Shown: positions 11,899 to 24,012 of the stretch, in pieces
Layout: each line of letters begins with the position of its first letter
How positions within the stretch are numbered: the stretch's first letter is position 1
Origin: Boesenbergia rotunda
Taxonomy: Eukaryota; Streptophyta; Magnoliopsida; Zingiberales; Zingiberaceae
Length of the DNA stretch: 64,000 bases
Assembly: GCA_024364735.1 (NCBI GenBank)
Contig: JAGFNQ010008774.1
Span: forward strand, 34,617 to 98,616
Reading direction: 5' to 3'
Notes under the pieces: model-generated
The model's database searches: none
Told to the model about the DNA's origin: nothing
The model's input: the letters and a program-made list of their open reading frames with translations, nothing else
Made by a program: the position numbers and the translations under genes

Positions 11899-13382
11899 AC
11901 TATTTTATGTGCAGTAGGTTTTATTTACCTTAAATCTGCTACCGTTTGTTATCCTACTTAATACTTGTTGTTTGATCTTAGATATGATCTGATTTCCTTC
12001 TATACAGTCTGTTTTAATTGTTATCTGATTCTGTAATGTATTTGTGCGAGCATGTGTACATAGATATAGAACATGCCACTGAGTGTCTGCATTTGATTGA
12101 TTCTAGTATACTTGCATGTGTATCTAGATGTATGATGATTAGGTTATGATATATGTGTTCGACCGTGCATGTTAGATTGAGTTATGTATTGATGACCTGG
12201 TAGGGGTTGCATGTGTTAGAGTCATGCATCATACCTGCATTGTTACATGTTGACGATCAACGACTCTCTTGTGGTTGAGCCTATCGTCTTCCGGTACATG
12301 ATATGCACACACGACAACGATCACTCATAGGTTAGTGGATACCGTTGGATGTGTGCATTTGCTCTATACTGCTCCACTTGGCCGCTCATGGGTAGTGGTT
12401 CTGGAGCGTGGTAGCAGTCATGGATCCCTTCTCTTTCCATAGACCAGAGGAGATGAGAGAGATATCTCCCCCATATATACATGGGGCAGAGTGTTTACTC
12501 CACCAGCATCATGTCCACTCGATCACACAGGAGCAGTGATGGCACAGTGCGGCAAGTGTCACAACCCTACCCACTCGGCCGACGCATATGACATGCCTCA
12601 GTGGCTAGACTGACGTCAGGGGTGACCATGTCATTGTATCATGTGCATATGATGCATTGTGCATTTGATTGTAATTGCTATATTTGTTTCCTGCATATGT
12701 TTGACATGCACATATAGATATATTATATTTGTGGTTTGATAACCCTACACTTGCTCGTATGATACGAGCCCTTTTATGATCAGGATAGATTAAGTTCTGG
12801 TATGTACTTTTATTTGGTACTTTCAATTATGCATATTCTAATATTTCTGTTGTGACTGTATCGTGTTGTTTTTTTATAGCTTATTCAGTTATTTATTCTA
12901 CCATGCATATGATTGTCTATACCTGCAAGTCCACTTACACTCATCACCTGTCACAATGTTTTATTTTTAGGTTGATAGGTCGCTAGGGGGAGCCCAGTTG
13001 TCAATCCCAGGTCCCTACGACTCCAGCGATGGGTGCTTCCGCGTATATTTTTGTTTCATTTACCGTATAGTCTTGGTTTGTATTCATTTTTATGTCATGG
13101 ACTTGTATCGTAATTCATTTGATGTGGTATTATATTTTTGAGTCCTCTGTTGGACTTTGTGGTTATTGTTTTGCTGCGTGCCTACCCCGAGGGATGCTCA
13201 GGTGAGTTTTACAGTTTATTTGTTGAGATGCACTTATTATTCCTTATATCTCCTATTTTGAGGTCTGAGACCAATAATTATACTACGTGTATTGAATGTG
13301 TGTCTAAATTATCCGCCAGACTGGGGAGATATTGTCCGATTTTATAATGGATCAGTGACCCCATTGGTCTCGGGGCGTGACA
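11899..13382 (+). mobile_element. Tekay-like LTR, 3' part
   Basis: It shares the arrangement of the 3' halves of the LTRs at 1020 and 7880: the CAACGACT-TTGAGCC segment, a CCACTCGGCC motif, GTGACCATGTCATTG followed by CATGTGCATA, and a terminal GGGGCGTGACA at 13382. It is a more diverged subfamily, closer to the LTR at 61272-64000. Its 5' half is missing where the inverted SIRE-like LTR begins. No primer-binding site follows it. Confidence 0.6.
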
Positions 13383-14566
13383 AATCACCAAGAAAAGGAG
13401 GATTGCTAGGCACCAGGCGAAGGATTGCTTGGTAACAAAGACCTAGCGAAGGAATGCTAGGCACCAGGCGAAGGACTGCTACGCACCTGGCGAAGGGCTG
13501 CTGGGCAAAAGTCCACCCGAAGGACTGGGTAGCAACCGTCTCCTGAGAGGAGTAGGTGAAAGGCGCGTTCTCAGGGGTAGGAACTTGCGTCGGTTCGACC
13601 TAGGGTTTCGTGGAAATCCGAAGTCAGAACCAAGTCCTTAAGGTTAAGAATGTGTGTATATTTGCTTTGTATTTTTGTATCTTGTAGGTACCTAGAACGG
13701 AAGACAAAGCAGGCAAATAGCATACATTGGGACTGGAATCCAGCCAAGCAGGGCGCTCGGGATGATGGGGGTGCCCCCAGTCAAAGCCTAAAACCCAGTA
13801 TTGGGCTGAAAGGCATGAAGCTAGGCGCCCACATTGATGGGGGCGCCCGGGAGGTCCGGGGCGCCCGGGTTCAAAGCTGTTTTGCTGCTGCGAGTTCGAA
13901 GCAAGAGATTAGCTTTGACTGGGTTTAAGCTAGGCGCCCGGGAGGTCTGGAGCGCCCTGGTCAGAGGTTTTATCAGCCGCGGCGAGGTCGGCGCGGGGAT
14001 ATGGTTTGACCAAGTCGATAGGGGCGCCCCCGACGTCCAGGGAGCCCCCAGTAGCACTATATAAGGGGCTTCGACCCCTCTGCTTCAGACACAACTGCTG
14101 AAAGCGATTCTGAGCATTCTGACTGACGGCAACATGCTAAAGACGAGGCTCTACGACCGGGAGGCTCCAGGAGGAAGTGCGCGGCACTTCGGAGGTCCAG
14201 ATCGGCCGAGCTTCAGACCTTGTTTTGTTCGGTTTGTTGTTATTTAATTCCGCACTTAATTTTCTATATTATTGCTTGTAAATATCAACTGTAAGACGGG
14301 TTTTCTCCGCCTCCGGAAATTCCGAAAAGGAGACCAATAGTGGACTCACGCTGAGTACATAGGCCTTGGACGTACTGACCCAGGGGGGTCGGGAACCAAG
14401 TAAATAAATCCCGCGAGTAATCTGTGATTTGTTCTGTTCTTTATTTTTCTTTTTTCCGCTGCACTAACGCTCTAAGTCTAGAACGAACAAAAGTCTTACG
14501 AAGGTTTCAACGAAAGATTTACGGTCGATATTCACCCCCCCCTCTATCGATGGCACCGGTCCTACA
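13383..14566 (+). mobile_element. SIRE-like subfamily B LTR (left), 5'-truncated
   Basis: It carries the family landmarks in order: hairpin array with GCGAAGG loops (about 13395-13540), a GGTACCTAGAACGG segment near 13688, GGGCGCCC-rich blocks (13750-14050), a TATA-like ACTATATAAGG at 14056-14066, and a C-tract before the end, GGTCCTACA at 14566. A tRNA-Met-type primer-binding site follows at 14569. The beginning of the LTR, including the TGTTGG terminus, is missing. Confidence 0.75.
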
Positions 14567-14671
14567 AGTAGTATCAGAGCTAGGCCGTTCTTCACCGGAT
14601 TAACCACCGACGGAGCAACGACGCCAGGAGTTGAGGTAGAGCCCAGGGGTGAATCAGGTACAATTTTTTTA

Positions 14672-15702
14672 ATGTCCATTTTTAAGTTCCATATTATTTG
14701 TTTCACATGCAGGGAGAGAGGGCACTATAAAAATCAGTGCCCTACTCGTAAGACTCGGTCTACACCACCGGCGGCAAAGGGGGCACCAGCGCTAGGAGTC
14801 CGGAAAAACAAGGATCACGTACGATGCATCAAATGCGAGAGGTACGAACACTACAAAAACAAGTGTCCGACGAAGGTACGTAAGATTTATGTTCCAAAAA
14901 TTTTACAAATTCCTGCAATGTCCTTTAATAATTTAGATAATTTCCCTGATAAGTTAGAATTACTGCATAGTCAAGTAGATATTTTGAATGACAAGTTACA
15001 AAATGTGAATATGGCTAAAATATTAGAAATAAATTGTTTAATCATTAATACCAAATCAATAATTGCTAAAATTAATTCTGAACTTAGATCTGAAATAAAC
15101 TCTCATAATTCTACGGATAATGATACAATTAATTCTGGATCTAAATCTGAAATTAATCCCGAATTCAAATTTGAAAATCTTAAGGATAAAACTGAATTAA
15201 AAATCTCAAGGATAATTCTAAATTTTAAAATCCTTTAGATAATTATGAAGTCAAATTTGAAAATCCGTTGTATAACTCTGAAATCGAATTTGAAAATCCT
15301 AAGGATAATCCAGAAATTAATTCTGAAAATATTATTTCTGAGGATAAAAATGATTTTGTCAATATTCTTGAGGATAATAAAGGTAAAATTCTCCTAGATA
15401 ATAACTTAATTATAGATAATCTTGAAAATTATTACAAAACTTTAACTAGTGGCTCAAATTACTCCTCCTACTTTGAGAATACTAAAAGATGTAATTTTGA
15501 GGATGAGGAGGATATGGAACTATCTAAGATAAAGGCCATAGTAGATAAAGTTCACAAAGGTTCAAACATATCCGAATTGTTAGAAAAACTTGAAAAGATA
15601 GATAAAGAAGAGTCAGAAATTTTTGAAATAATGAAAATTCTGAACTTAAACCCACAATTATTAATCAATCATTTCAACCTTAATTATTCAAATCTTAACT
15701 GA
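14672..15702 (+). pseudogene. copia gag fragment with two CCHC knuckles
   Basis: Frame 14672-15238 encodes two zinc knuckles near its N-terminus: CFTCRERGHYKNQC and CIKCERYEHYKNKC, both perfect CX2CX4HX4C. They would bind RNA in the virus-like particle. The rest is an Asn-, Ile- and Glu-rich region of low complexity that continues, after a frameshift near 15235, in 15268-15702. The gag N-terminal half, protease, integrase and reverse transcriptase are all absent. It is the only coding content between the two subfamily-B LTRs, so this element depended on a helper. Confidence 0.7.
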
Positions 15703-16228
15703 ATTAAATTCAAATTTAAGTTAAATTCAATTAAATTAAATTCAAATTAAATTAAATTCAAATTAAATTAAATTCAAATTAAATTAAATTAAATTAATTC
15801 AAATTAAATTAAATTTAAATTAATTCAAATTAAATTTAATTTAAATTAATTCAAATTAAATTAAATTTAAATTAATTCAATTAATTAAAATTAAATTAAT
15901 TCAAATTAAATTTTAATTAAATCTTAATTCTATTAAATTAATTCAAATTAAATCTTAATTCCATTAAATTAATTCAAATTATGTCTTAATTAAATCTTAA
16001 TTCAATTAAATTAAATTCAAATTAAATCTTAATTAAATCTTAATTCCATTAAATTAATTCAAATTAAATCTTAATTATATCATAATTCCATTAAATTAAT
16101 TAAAATTAAATCTTAATTAAATCTTAATTCAATTAAATTAATTCTAATTAAATCTTAATTTAATTAAATTAATTCAAATTAAATCTTAATTAAATCTTAA
16201 TTCAATTAAATTAATTCAAATTAAATCT
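15703..16228 (+). repeat. AT-rich tandem array, TTAAATTAATTCAAA units
   Basis: About 520 bp built from variants of TTAAATTAATTCAAATTAAATC, i.e. multiples of 5, 11 and 22 bp, with almost no G on the plus strand. It begins right after the gag frame stop and ends where the second LTR resumes, replacing the normal polypurine tract and LTR start. It seems to have grown from the low-complexity end of the gag frame by slippage. Confidence 0.9.
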
Positions 16229-17334
16229 TGGTGGCGAAGGAATGCTATGCACCAGGCGAAGGACTGCTTGGTAACGAAGACCTGGCGAAGGACTGCTAGG
16301 TACCTGGCGAAGGGCTGCTGGGCAAAAGTCCACCCAAAGGACTGGGTGGCAACTGTCTCCTGAGAGGAGTAGGTGAAAGGCGCGTTCTCAAGGGTAGGAA
16401 CTTGCATCTGTTCGACCTAGGGTTTCATGGAAATCCGAAGTCAGAACCAAGTCCTTAAGGTTAACAATGTGTCTATATTTGCTTTGTATTTTTGTATCTT
16501 GCAGGTACCTAGAACGGAAGACAAAGCAGGCAAATAACATACATTGGAGCTCGAATCCAGCCAAGTAGGGCACCCGGGATGATGGGGGCGCCCCCAGTCA
16601 AAGCCTAAAACCCAGTATTGGGTTGAAAGGCATGAAGCCAGGCGCCCACATTGATGGGGGCGCCTGGGTTCAAAGCTGTTTTGTTGCTGCGAGTTCAAAG
16701 CAGGAGATTAGCTTTGACTGGGTTCAAGCTAGGCGCCCGGGAGGTCCAGGGCGCCCTAGTCAGAGGTTTTATTAGCCGCGGAGAGGTCGGCACGGGAATA
16801 AGGTTTGACCGAGTCGATAGGGGCGCCCCGACGTCCAGGGCGCTCCCAGGAGGCTTAGACCCCTCTGCTTCAGACACAACTGCTGAAAGCAATTCTGAGT
16901 ATTCTGATAGACGACAACACACTAAAGACGAGGCTCTACGATCGGGAGGCTCCAGGAGGAAGTGCGCGGCACTTCGGAAGTCCAGATCGGCCGAGCTTCA
17001 GACCTTGTTTTGTTCGGTTTGCTGTTATTTAATTCCGCACTTAATTTTCTATATTATTGCTTGTAAATATCAACTGTAAGATGGGTTTTCTCCGCCTCCG
17101 AAAATTTCGGAAAGGAGACAGTGGACTCACGCCGAGTACTGACCCAGGGGGGTCGGGAACCAAGTAAATAAATCCCGCAAGTAATCTGTGTTTTGCTCTG
17201 TTCATTATTTTTCTATTTTCCGCTGCACTAACGCTCTAAGTCTAGAATGAACAAAAGTCTTATGAAGTTTTCAACGAAAGATTTACGGTCGATATTCACC
17301 CCCCCCCCCCTCTATCGACGACACCAGTCCTACA
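16229..17334 (+). mobile_element. SIRE-like subfamily B LTR (right), 5'-truncated
   Basis: Collinear with 13440-14566 and closely similar, ending CCAGTCCTACA at 17334. It differs by a few deletions: the segment between 16660 and 16670 lacks one GGGCGCC block, and the TATA-bearing segment near 16850 is deleted. The left end merges directly into the AT-rich array. Sequence after 17334 belongs to an L1 LINE. Confidence 0.75.
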
Positions 17335-18280
17335 CAGGTGAGAACAGGAGATAGGAGAGAAACTGATAAAAATAATTGGGTACAAAAACAAGGATCTTCA
17401 AGAAGCCAAGCCTATTCAATCTTTGTAGACAGTAGGCATAAGAATAAATTCCAGCCTTTATTTACTCTGGAGGATTAGGAAAAGGAAGACACAGGAAAGG
17501 AAACTGAATATGATGTGAATGATATGGAGATCAGTCAAGAGAATGCAGAGGAATTTGGTGATGTGCAGATTGAATCAGAGGCAGCATACTCAAAGGTTGT
17601 GGAGGTGCCACAAATTAATGTGAAGGTCGCTAGAATTTCTTTGCCATCTGCATCAGATCAGGAGGATATTAGCAGCAAAGATTATAAGCAAGAAGGAAAT
17701 CAAGAGAAGAGGAAATTAATTCACAAACAGGTGACTGATACATCAATGAAATTAGGCCAGGTACAACATGAGATGCCAGGGTTTGAAACTTTAGTGGCCA
17801 CAAAAGAAGCAACAGCTTTGGAGCCCGAGACAGCCAAAGCAAACTCTCTAACCTTTTTCTATTTCTGATAATCTGCGGAATCCACAGCAATTAGATGCAA
17901 CAGCTTCTCAAGTACAAACTCATTTGGTACATACACAACAGGAGGTCTCGATTATACCCAGAAAGGAAGCTACACATAAAATGAAAGCAATTGTGAGATG
18001 TCAATTAGACAAAATTTCAGAATATGCAGATCAAGAGGAAGATGTTGCTTCATCAGCAGGACAAGGGGAAACTAATGGTTATGACTTCTCAAAGTCTTTT
18101 GAAGAGGAAGAGGAGTCAGATACCAGGGATTTGATACAAATGAGAGGAAGTTCATCAATGACTTTAAGCCCACATAAGAGCCAGAAATGCTTTGTCCCTA
18201 AAAATGTGCTGGGTGGAACTCAAAGAATGACTAGGAGTAAATCAAGCGTGTATAAAGCCTCCCCTACCCTTTTTTTCTGA
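17335..18280 (+). pseudogene. L1 LINE ORF1 3' remnant
   Basis: Charged, Glu-, Ser- and Lys-rich frames (17515-17868 and 17924-18280) lie immediately upstream of L1 ORF2, where ORF1 ends. The two are out of frame, so there is at least one lesion near 17870. The last stop overlaps the ORF2 start as TGATG (18278-18282), an arrangement suited to termination-reinitiation. No gag-like or zinc-knuckle domain remains; the 5' part is cut off by the copia LTR at 17334. Confidence 0.6.
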
Positions 18281-21200
18281 TGTCAGGAATCATATGGAAC
18301 ATTAGAGGGATTGGAAATGCAGCCTCCCTTAGAAGAGTACATTATCTCAAGAAACAACACCATTTGAATTTCATGAGTATTCTAGAACCTTTTGTATCTT
18401 TAGATGAAGTTTCTATTACCAGAAGGTTGGGATTCAACTCTGCAATTTCAAATCATTCTGGAAAAATCTGGTTTGTGTATGATTCTAATATAGATTGCCT
18501 TATATTGGAAGATCATGATCAATTCCTTCACCTTGAATTAAAATCCCCTCTTTTCCCTATCAGTTTGACACTTACTGTGGTATATGCCAAGTGTGAAAGA
18601 GCAGAATGGTACATTCTTTGGGAGAAGCTACTGGAATTTAAACCAAGCACTGAGGATTATTGGTTGATTGGTGGGGATTTCAACATTATTGCAAATGCTA
18701 ATGAACATTCTGCAGGGTGTATTCCAAGGCCGGGTGCAGTGGAGGATTTCAATAATTTTATTTTGATGGCTGGCTTAGTAGATGCTGTTTTTGTAGGGGA
18801 TAGATTCACATGGACCAATAACAAAGTTTGGAAACGTCTAGATCGGATACTTATATCCCCGTCTTGGAAAGATCACAGCTTTTCTGTGCGAGTAGAGCAT
18901 TTAAATAGAGCAGCATCTAATCATTGCCCTCTCGTTATTTCTTTTCCGGGGTTTGACCAGCCAGTAGCATCATTTCAGTGACAAAAAATGTGGGTCAAAC
19001 ACCATGATTTTCTACAGACGGTCAGGCTGAATTAGAATCTGTCGTGTACTTGTATTGGCCTTCACAGATTACAATTAAAACTTAAGAGACTTAAGACACA
19101 TTTGAAGTGGTGGAATAAAGAAGTTTTTGGAAACATACATGATAATGTTAGAAAGGCTGAAGAGGAATTTTCGGTGGCTGAGAAACTGTTTGACTTCAAT
19201 CCTACGGATGAGAGTAAAATCAAAAGGGCCAAAAGTCAAGCGCATCTTTTCAAAACCCTGAATATGGAGGAGGAATTTTGGAAGCAGAGAGCGACAGTGA
19301 GGTGGATGGGGGAAGGTGATAGAAATACAAAATTCTTTCATGATATGATGCAAACAAGAAGAATAACTAACAGAATTTTCAGAATATGGGATGAGGGGAT
19401 TTGTCTTGAGAAACTAGAGCTTATTAGGGCCTCCGGAGTAAAATTTTTTGAGGGTTTGTTATCAGGGGAAAGCTATGACTGCAACTCTGTATATCTGGAT
19501 CAGATTCCTGCGTTAGTAAACCCAACAGAGAATAAGGAATTGGTTGCAGTGCCTACTGTTCAAGAAATAAAAAAGGTTGTATGGGATATGTGTCAAGATA
19601 GTGCAGCTGGACCTGATGGTTTTTCTGCAACTTTTTATGTGGCCTGCTGGGATATTATAGAGGAAGATGTGTATCAGGCAGTGCTGGTTTTTTTTAAGGG
19701 AAGTTCCCTACCGAAAGGAATGTCAGCAACCACCATAGTACTTTTACCCAAAGCTGATAATGCACAAAATTGGAAAGAATTCAGACCCATCAGTTTATGC
19801 AATGTTTCCTACAAGATCATTTCTAAACTGTTGGCCACCAGGTTAAGTCACATTGTGGGGAAGATTATATCTCCAACGCAGAGTGGTTTTGTAGAGGGAC
19901 GTTTGATATCAGATAACATTCTCCTAGTACAAGAACTAAACCATAAGCTGAACTATCATGTCAGGGGAGGCAATGTAATACTTAAGTTGGATATGGCTAA
20001 AGCTTTTGATAGGGTCCAATGGAGTTTTTTACTCAAAATAATGACAGCTTTTGGTTTCTCAGATGGATTCATTGACATTATTAGAAGATGTATCACAAAT
20101 TCATGGTTTTCTGTTCGTATCAATGGCCACCTCTCTGGTTTTTTTCAAGCAAAGAGAGGTTTGAGACAAGGAGATCCTATCTCGGCCCTCCTTTTTATCA
20201 TTGTGGCTGAGTACTTATCTAGGGGTTTAAATGGACTCTTTTCCAAATATCCTAAGCTAGGCTATATTTCGGGATGTGGAATGAAGGTCTCCCATCTAGC
20301 TTATGTAGATGACATAATGATTTTCATGAATGGATCAATTGATTGTGTCAAAAAGGTTAAGGCTGTTGGATCTTGGATGGCTAGAGAGGGGGGGTGAATA
20401 TAGCCAGACACAAAACTTCTTTCGATTTTAGGATTTCTACACTTGAATGTTAGTAGCACAGCGGAAGCAAGAGCAAGAACAAACTATAAATGCAGAAATG
20501 GAAAACAAACTACAAACGCTAACAAGAGTCATTTACAAGGTTCGGGGATAACTTGCCCCTACTCCTTGGCGTGCCCTTAAGGTGGGCGATCCCTTGATCG
20601 TCGGCAGATCAAGCCCCGAAAAATCTGGATAAACTGCAACCTCCTTCTCAGTGGAGTAACTTCTCCACAGCATTTCAAGATGATGAAGTATTAAGTATAG
20701 GAAATACAAGAAGGATCTTACTGAGCACTAAGAACCACAAGAACACAAGAAAACTCCTCACCGAGCTCCACTCAGCGCAGATCTCACCAAGAACTCCCTT
20801 CTTCATGTCTTCTCGCTGATGGACTCGCCATATCACAAGGTTGCTCAAGATTCACAGTAGAGTAATCGCACAAGTGTAGAGCAAAAGCTTTTCGATGTGG
20901 AGAACAAGAACTCTAGCACTTCGTCAAAAAGTCTGCTCAGCTCTTCTCCGCTACACAGCTTAACCAGCTTCCATTGCCAGGTCACACGCTCCTCTGCAGC
21001 AGCTTCCAGCTGCTCACCTGCAGCAGCTAGCTACCCGTGACCTCATTTGGACTCACTGAAACCCCTCCAGTCGAGCCCCAGGTCATCAGCTCCTCAACTG
21101 TTGCAGCTTGTGCCAGAGAACATTACAACCTGCGGAAGCAAATGGACAAACCTGCTGTGGCGAAAACCTTCATTTGACTTCCCTTGGATGTTCTCTAAGT

Positions 21201-21354
21201 CACCTGCACACTTAGCAGCACATTAGAGCAGCAAATCATCAGAAGATCAAACATCAGAGGGATCAGAAAAAGTATCAGTACTGTATCAGTAGGAATCAGA
21301 GTGCGATCAGACGCGATCAGAGCGCCTGACAACGCGTTTGAATTAAAGTGATCG

Positions 21355-21965
21355 GTCACTAGACCGATCAGAGAGCCTCCTGATCGGTCACCAGACCGAT
21401 CAGGGTGGGTTCAGACCAATCAGGCTCCATCCTGATCGATCCCCAACGCATAATCAAAAATCGCGACTTCTCCGGGATCCGATCACCAGACCGATCCCAA
21501 GTCGTGGATCGGTCACCATCCACCCCTTTGCAGGGTGAATTCCCAGCTTTGCAGTCCAAACCTCCTGATCGGTCACCAGACCGATCAGGGCATGCTCAGA
21601 CCGATCAGGCTCCGTCCTGATCGGTCATAGTGAGGAACTCGTGACACTTGATCGTTCACCATAACGATCTGAACAGTATCGCTGATCGGTCACCGGACCG
21701 ATCAGGAGCCAAGTAGTAAGGTTCCCAAAACCCACTGTATGCTCCCTGATCGGTCACCAGACCGATTAGGAGCTGAGCAGGAGGTGAACTCTAAGCTCCC
21801 TGATCGGTCACCAGACCGATCAGGAGTCGATCGGTAGGTTTGCCAAAGTCACCGTATGTTCCCTGATCGGTCACCAGACCGATCAGACATCGCTGGATCG
21901 GCCACCAGACAGATCCAAGAGGGAACTCCGTGCCAACTTCCTTGATCGGTCACCAGACCGATCCA
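21355..21965. repeat. array of GATCGGT/ACCGATC inverted repeats
   Basis: About nine copies of a 22-nt unit with arms TGATCGGT and ACCGATCA around CACCAG, for example at 21381-21402. Spacers between copies are unrelated and irregular (about 40-70 bp). Each unit could form an 8-bp-stem hairpin or be a dyad protein-binding site. One unit near 21900 shows changes in one arm only. Confidence 0.9.
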
Positions 21966-22074
21966 GCCAAGGCCAAACACACTCTAAGTCAAGAGAACTG
22001 GCTCCCAGCCTCCCCTGACTCGTGCTCAGTCCCCCGGACCAAGAATCCATGCCCAGTCTCACTCACCGGGACTT

Positions 22075-22450
22075 CAACCTAGCCCTCCAAGCTAGGACCT
22101 AGCCTTCCAAGCTAGGATTTCATCCAACCTAGCCCTCTAAGCTAGGACCTGGCCCTCTAAGCAGGGATTTCATTAACCTATCCCTCCAGGCTAGGACCTG
22201 ACCCTCCAAGCCAGGACTTTTCACACCTAACCCTCCAGGTTAGGACTTTTCCACACCTAGCCCTCCAAGCTAGGATTTTTCCACACCTAACCCTCCAGGT
22301 TAGGACTTTTCACACCTAGCCCTCCAAGTTAGGATTTTTCCACACCTAACCCTCCAGGTATGACTTTTCACACCTAGCCCTCCAAGCTAGGATTTTCCCA
22401 CACCTAACCCTCCAGGTTAGGATTTCATCAAACCTAGTTCCACTAGGTAA
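22075..22450. repeat. array of 19-nt 6-7-6 hairpins
   Basis: Units spaced about 30 bp, each with 6-nt arms around a CCTCCA-type loop. Two main stems alternate: CCTAAC/GTTAGG (e.g. 22226-22244) and CCTAGC/GCTAGG (e.g. 22256-22274). The arms differ between types but remain complementary within a unit. Some units have one mismatch (22197-22215) or a broken arm (near 22350). Confidence 0.88.
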
Positions 22451-23144
22451 TGCCTAGTCTACGACCAGGACTTAATCCCAATCATCTCATCAACCTAAAC
22501 TAAAATTGATGTCAACACCAAAATAACAATCAGGGTCAGACTGCATCAACAAAGGCTTTCCTTGATATATATGAAGCACAATCTGGGCAAGCAGTAAATG
22601 CTGAAAAATTTGTCTTTTATCCTGCAAAAAGAATATCTACATCTAGAAGACAAATGATAGCAGCTATAACGGGTTTTGGAGAGGGCGTCGGCCCTATCAC
22701 TTATCTAGGAGTTCCAATTTTTGCGGGTCATCGGAAATCTGTATACTATATGCCCCTTTTAGAGAGGGAGAGGAAGAAACTCCTTGGGTGGAATTTATCA
22801 AGGCTGTCATATGGTGGTCGACTACAGCTAATTCAAAGTGTGTTGTTCTCCATGCCATTATATCTATTATAGGTCATCCTTCCCCCCTTGGCAATACTTT
22901 ATCAATTTGAAATGCTTTTTGCTAAATTCTTTTGGGGTACTACAAATCAAAGAAGAAACAACATTGGATTGCTTGGGCCTCTATATGCAGACCAAAATTG
23001 GAAGGGGGTCTATGTTGGTGCAGAAAGCACCATATCGAACCTTGTTTTGATATTGGCAAAAGTTTTAAAGTTAAGTACTATTTATGCTCTAACAATGTTA
23101 CTTAAGTGTGTAGGAATAGTCCTAGGTACACTAGGCAAGAAGTC

Positions 23145-23465
23145 CTAGCGAAGGGCAACTAGGCACCGAAGACCTAGCGAAGGGCTGCTAGGCACCAAAG
23201 ACCTAGCGAAGGGCTGCTAGGCATCGAAACCCTAAGACCTGGCGAAGGGCTACTGGGCACCTAGCGAAGGACTGCTAGGCATCGAAACCCTAAGACTTGG
23301 CGAAGGGCTGCTAGGCACCTGGCGAAGGGCTGCTGGGAATCTAAGACCTCGCGAAGGGCTGCTAGGCACCTGGCGAAGGACTGCTTGGTTCCGAAGACCT
23401 GGCGAAGGGCTGCTAGGCACTTCGGCTGCTGGGCAAAAGTCCAACCAGAGGAGCCGGTTGGCAAA
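23145..23465 (+). repeat. covarying hairpin array in LTR A1
   Basis: About a dozen units of the 6-8-6 type, mainly CCTAGC-GAAGGGCT-GCTAGG, with CCTGGC-headed units and a CCAACC/GGTTGG unit near 23441. Several units here have one mismatch because left arms of one type sit next to right arms of another. Confidence 0.85.
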
Positions 23466-24012
23466 AGGTAAACTCTCCTGACAGGAGTAGGTGAGGACGC
23501 ATTCCCCGTCGAGGGAACAGTAGGCGTCGGTTCGACCTAGGGTTCCATTTGGGAGACACGAAGTCAGAACCAAGACAGCTACGGCTGTAAAAAACTAACA
23601 AATATTCTTGCCTTGTTTGTTGTGGAACTAACCTTGGATGCATGGACCAAAGGAACGTGTTTCTGCAGCTCAGAACGCCCCAAAGGAGAAGGGCAGCAGC
23701 TGAGCTAGGCGCCCGGGAGGTCCCGGGCGCCCAAGTTCAAAGCCAAATAAGCAGTTAAGCAAGAATCGCTTCAAAAGCTTACTGGGCCAGGCGCCCTGAA
23801 GGTCCCGGGCGCCCTGGGTCAAAGAAATCGAAGCAAAATCAGTATGAAGCCAATGGACCAAGTCAAGCAGGGCCCCCCCAACGTCCCGGGCGCCCCCGTC
23901 AGCTCCAGAGCCGATTCGTAGGGGATAAGCGCTGACCAAGCTTCGGATAAAGGTTTTCGGATCCGAAGGCACGTGTCAGGCGCCCCCGACGTCCCAGGTG
24001 CCCCCAGGAGCA

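Larger units (their letters stand above)
20364..22551 (-). mobile_element. copia-type solo LTR inside the LINE
   Basis: 2188 bp bounded by TGTTGGATC and GCATCAACA, with a perfect 5-bp target duplication AAGGC (20359-20363 and 22552-22556). Removing it restores the L1 reading frame. On the minus strand the end shows the same C-tract before the LTR terminus as the SIRE-like LTRs, so it is probably a related but distinct family. It contains two arrays of short inverted repeats (21355-21965 and 22075-22450). Confidence 0.92.
18280..23012 (+). pseudogene. L1 LINE ORF2 (endonuclease + reverse transcriptase), split
   Basis: The apurinic endonuclease domain starts WNIRGIGN, with GGDFNII near residue 128 and LDRILIS near 189. 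The motif normally SDH reads SNH (ASNHCPL), losing a catalytic Asp. After in-frame stops at 18979-18981 and near 19033 the same frame continues at 19102 with reverse transcriptase blocks: FRPISLCNVSYKIISK, SGFVEGRLISDN, LKLDMAKAFDRVQW, RGLRQGDPISALLF and HLAYVDDIMIF (catalytic YVDD). A 2.19-kb solo LTR interrupts it at 20364; the frame resumes after 22556 with a GVPIF-like block, then breaks at 22870. The 3' end is lost where the SIRE-like LTR begins at 23013. Confidence 0.9.

Noticed and set aside
23145..23465. CRISPR-like array
   Set aside because: Repeats are contiguous, degenerate hairpins in a plant LTR; no regular spacers and no cas genes.
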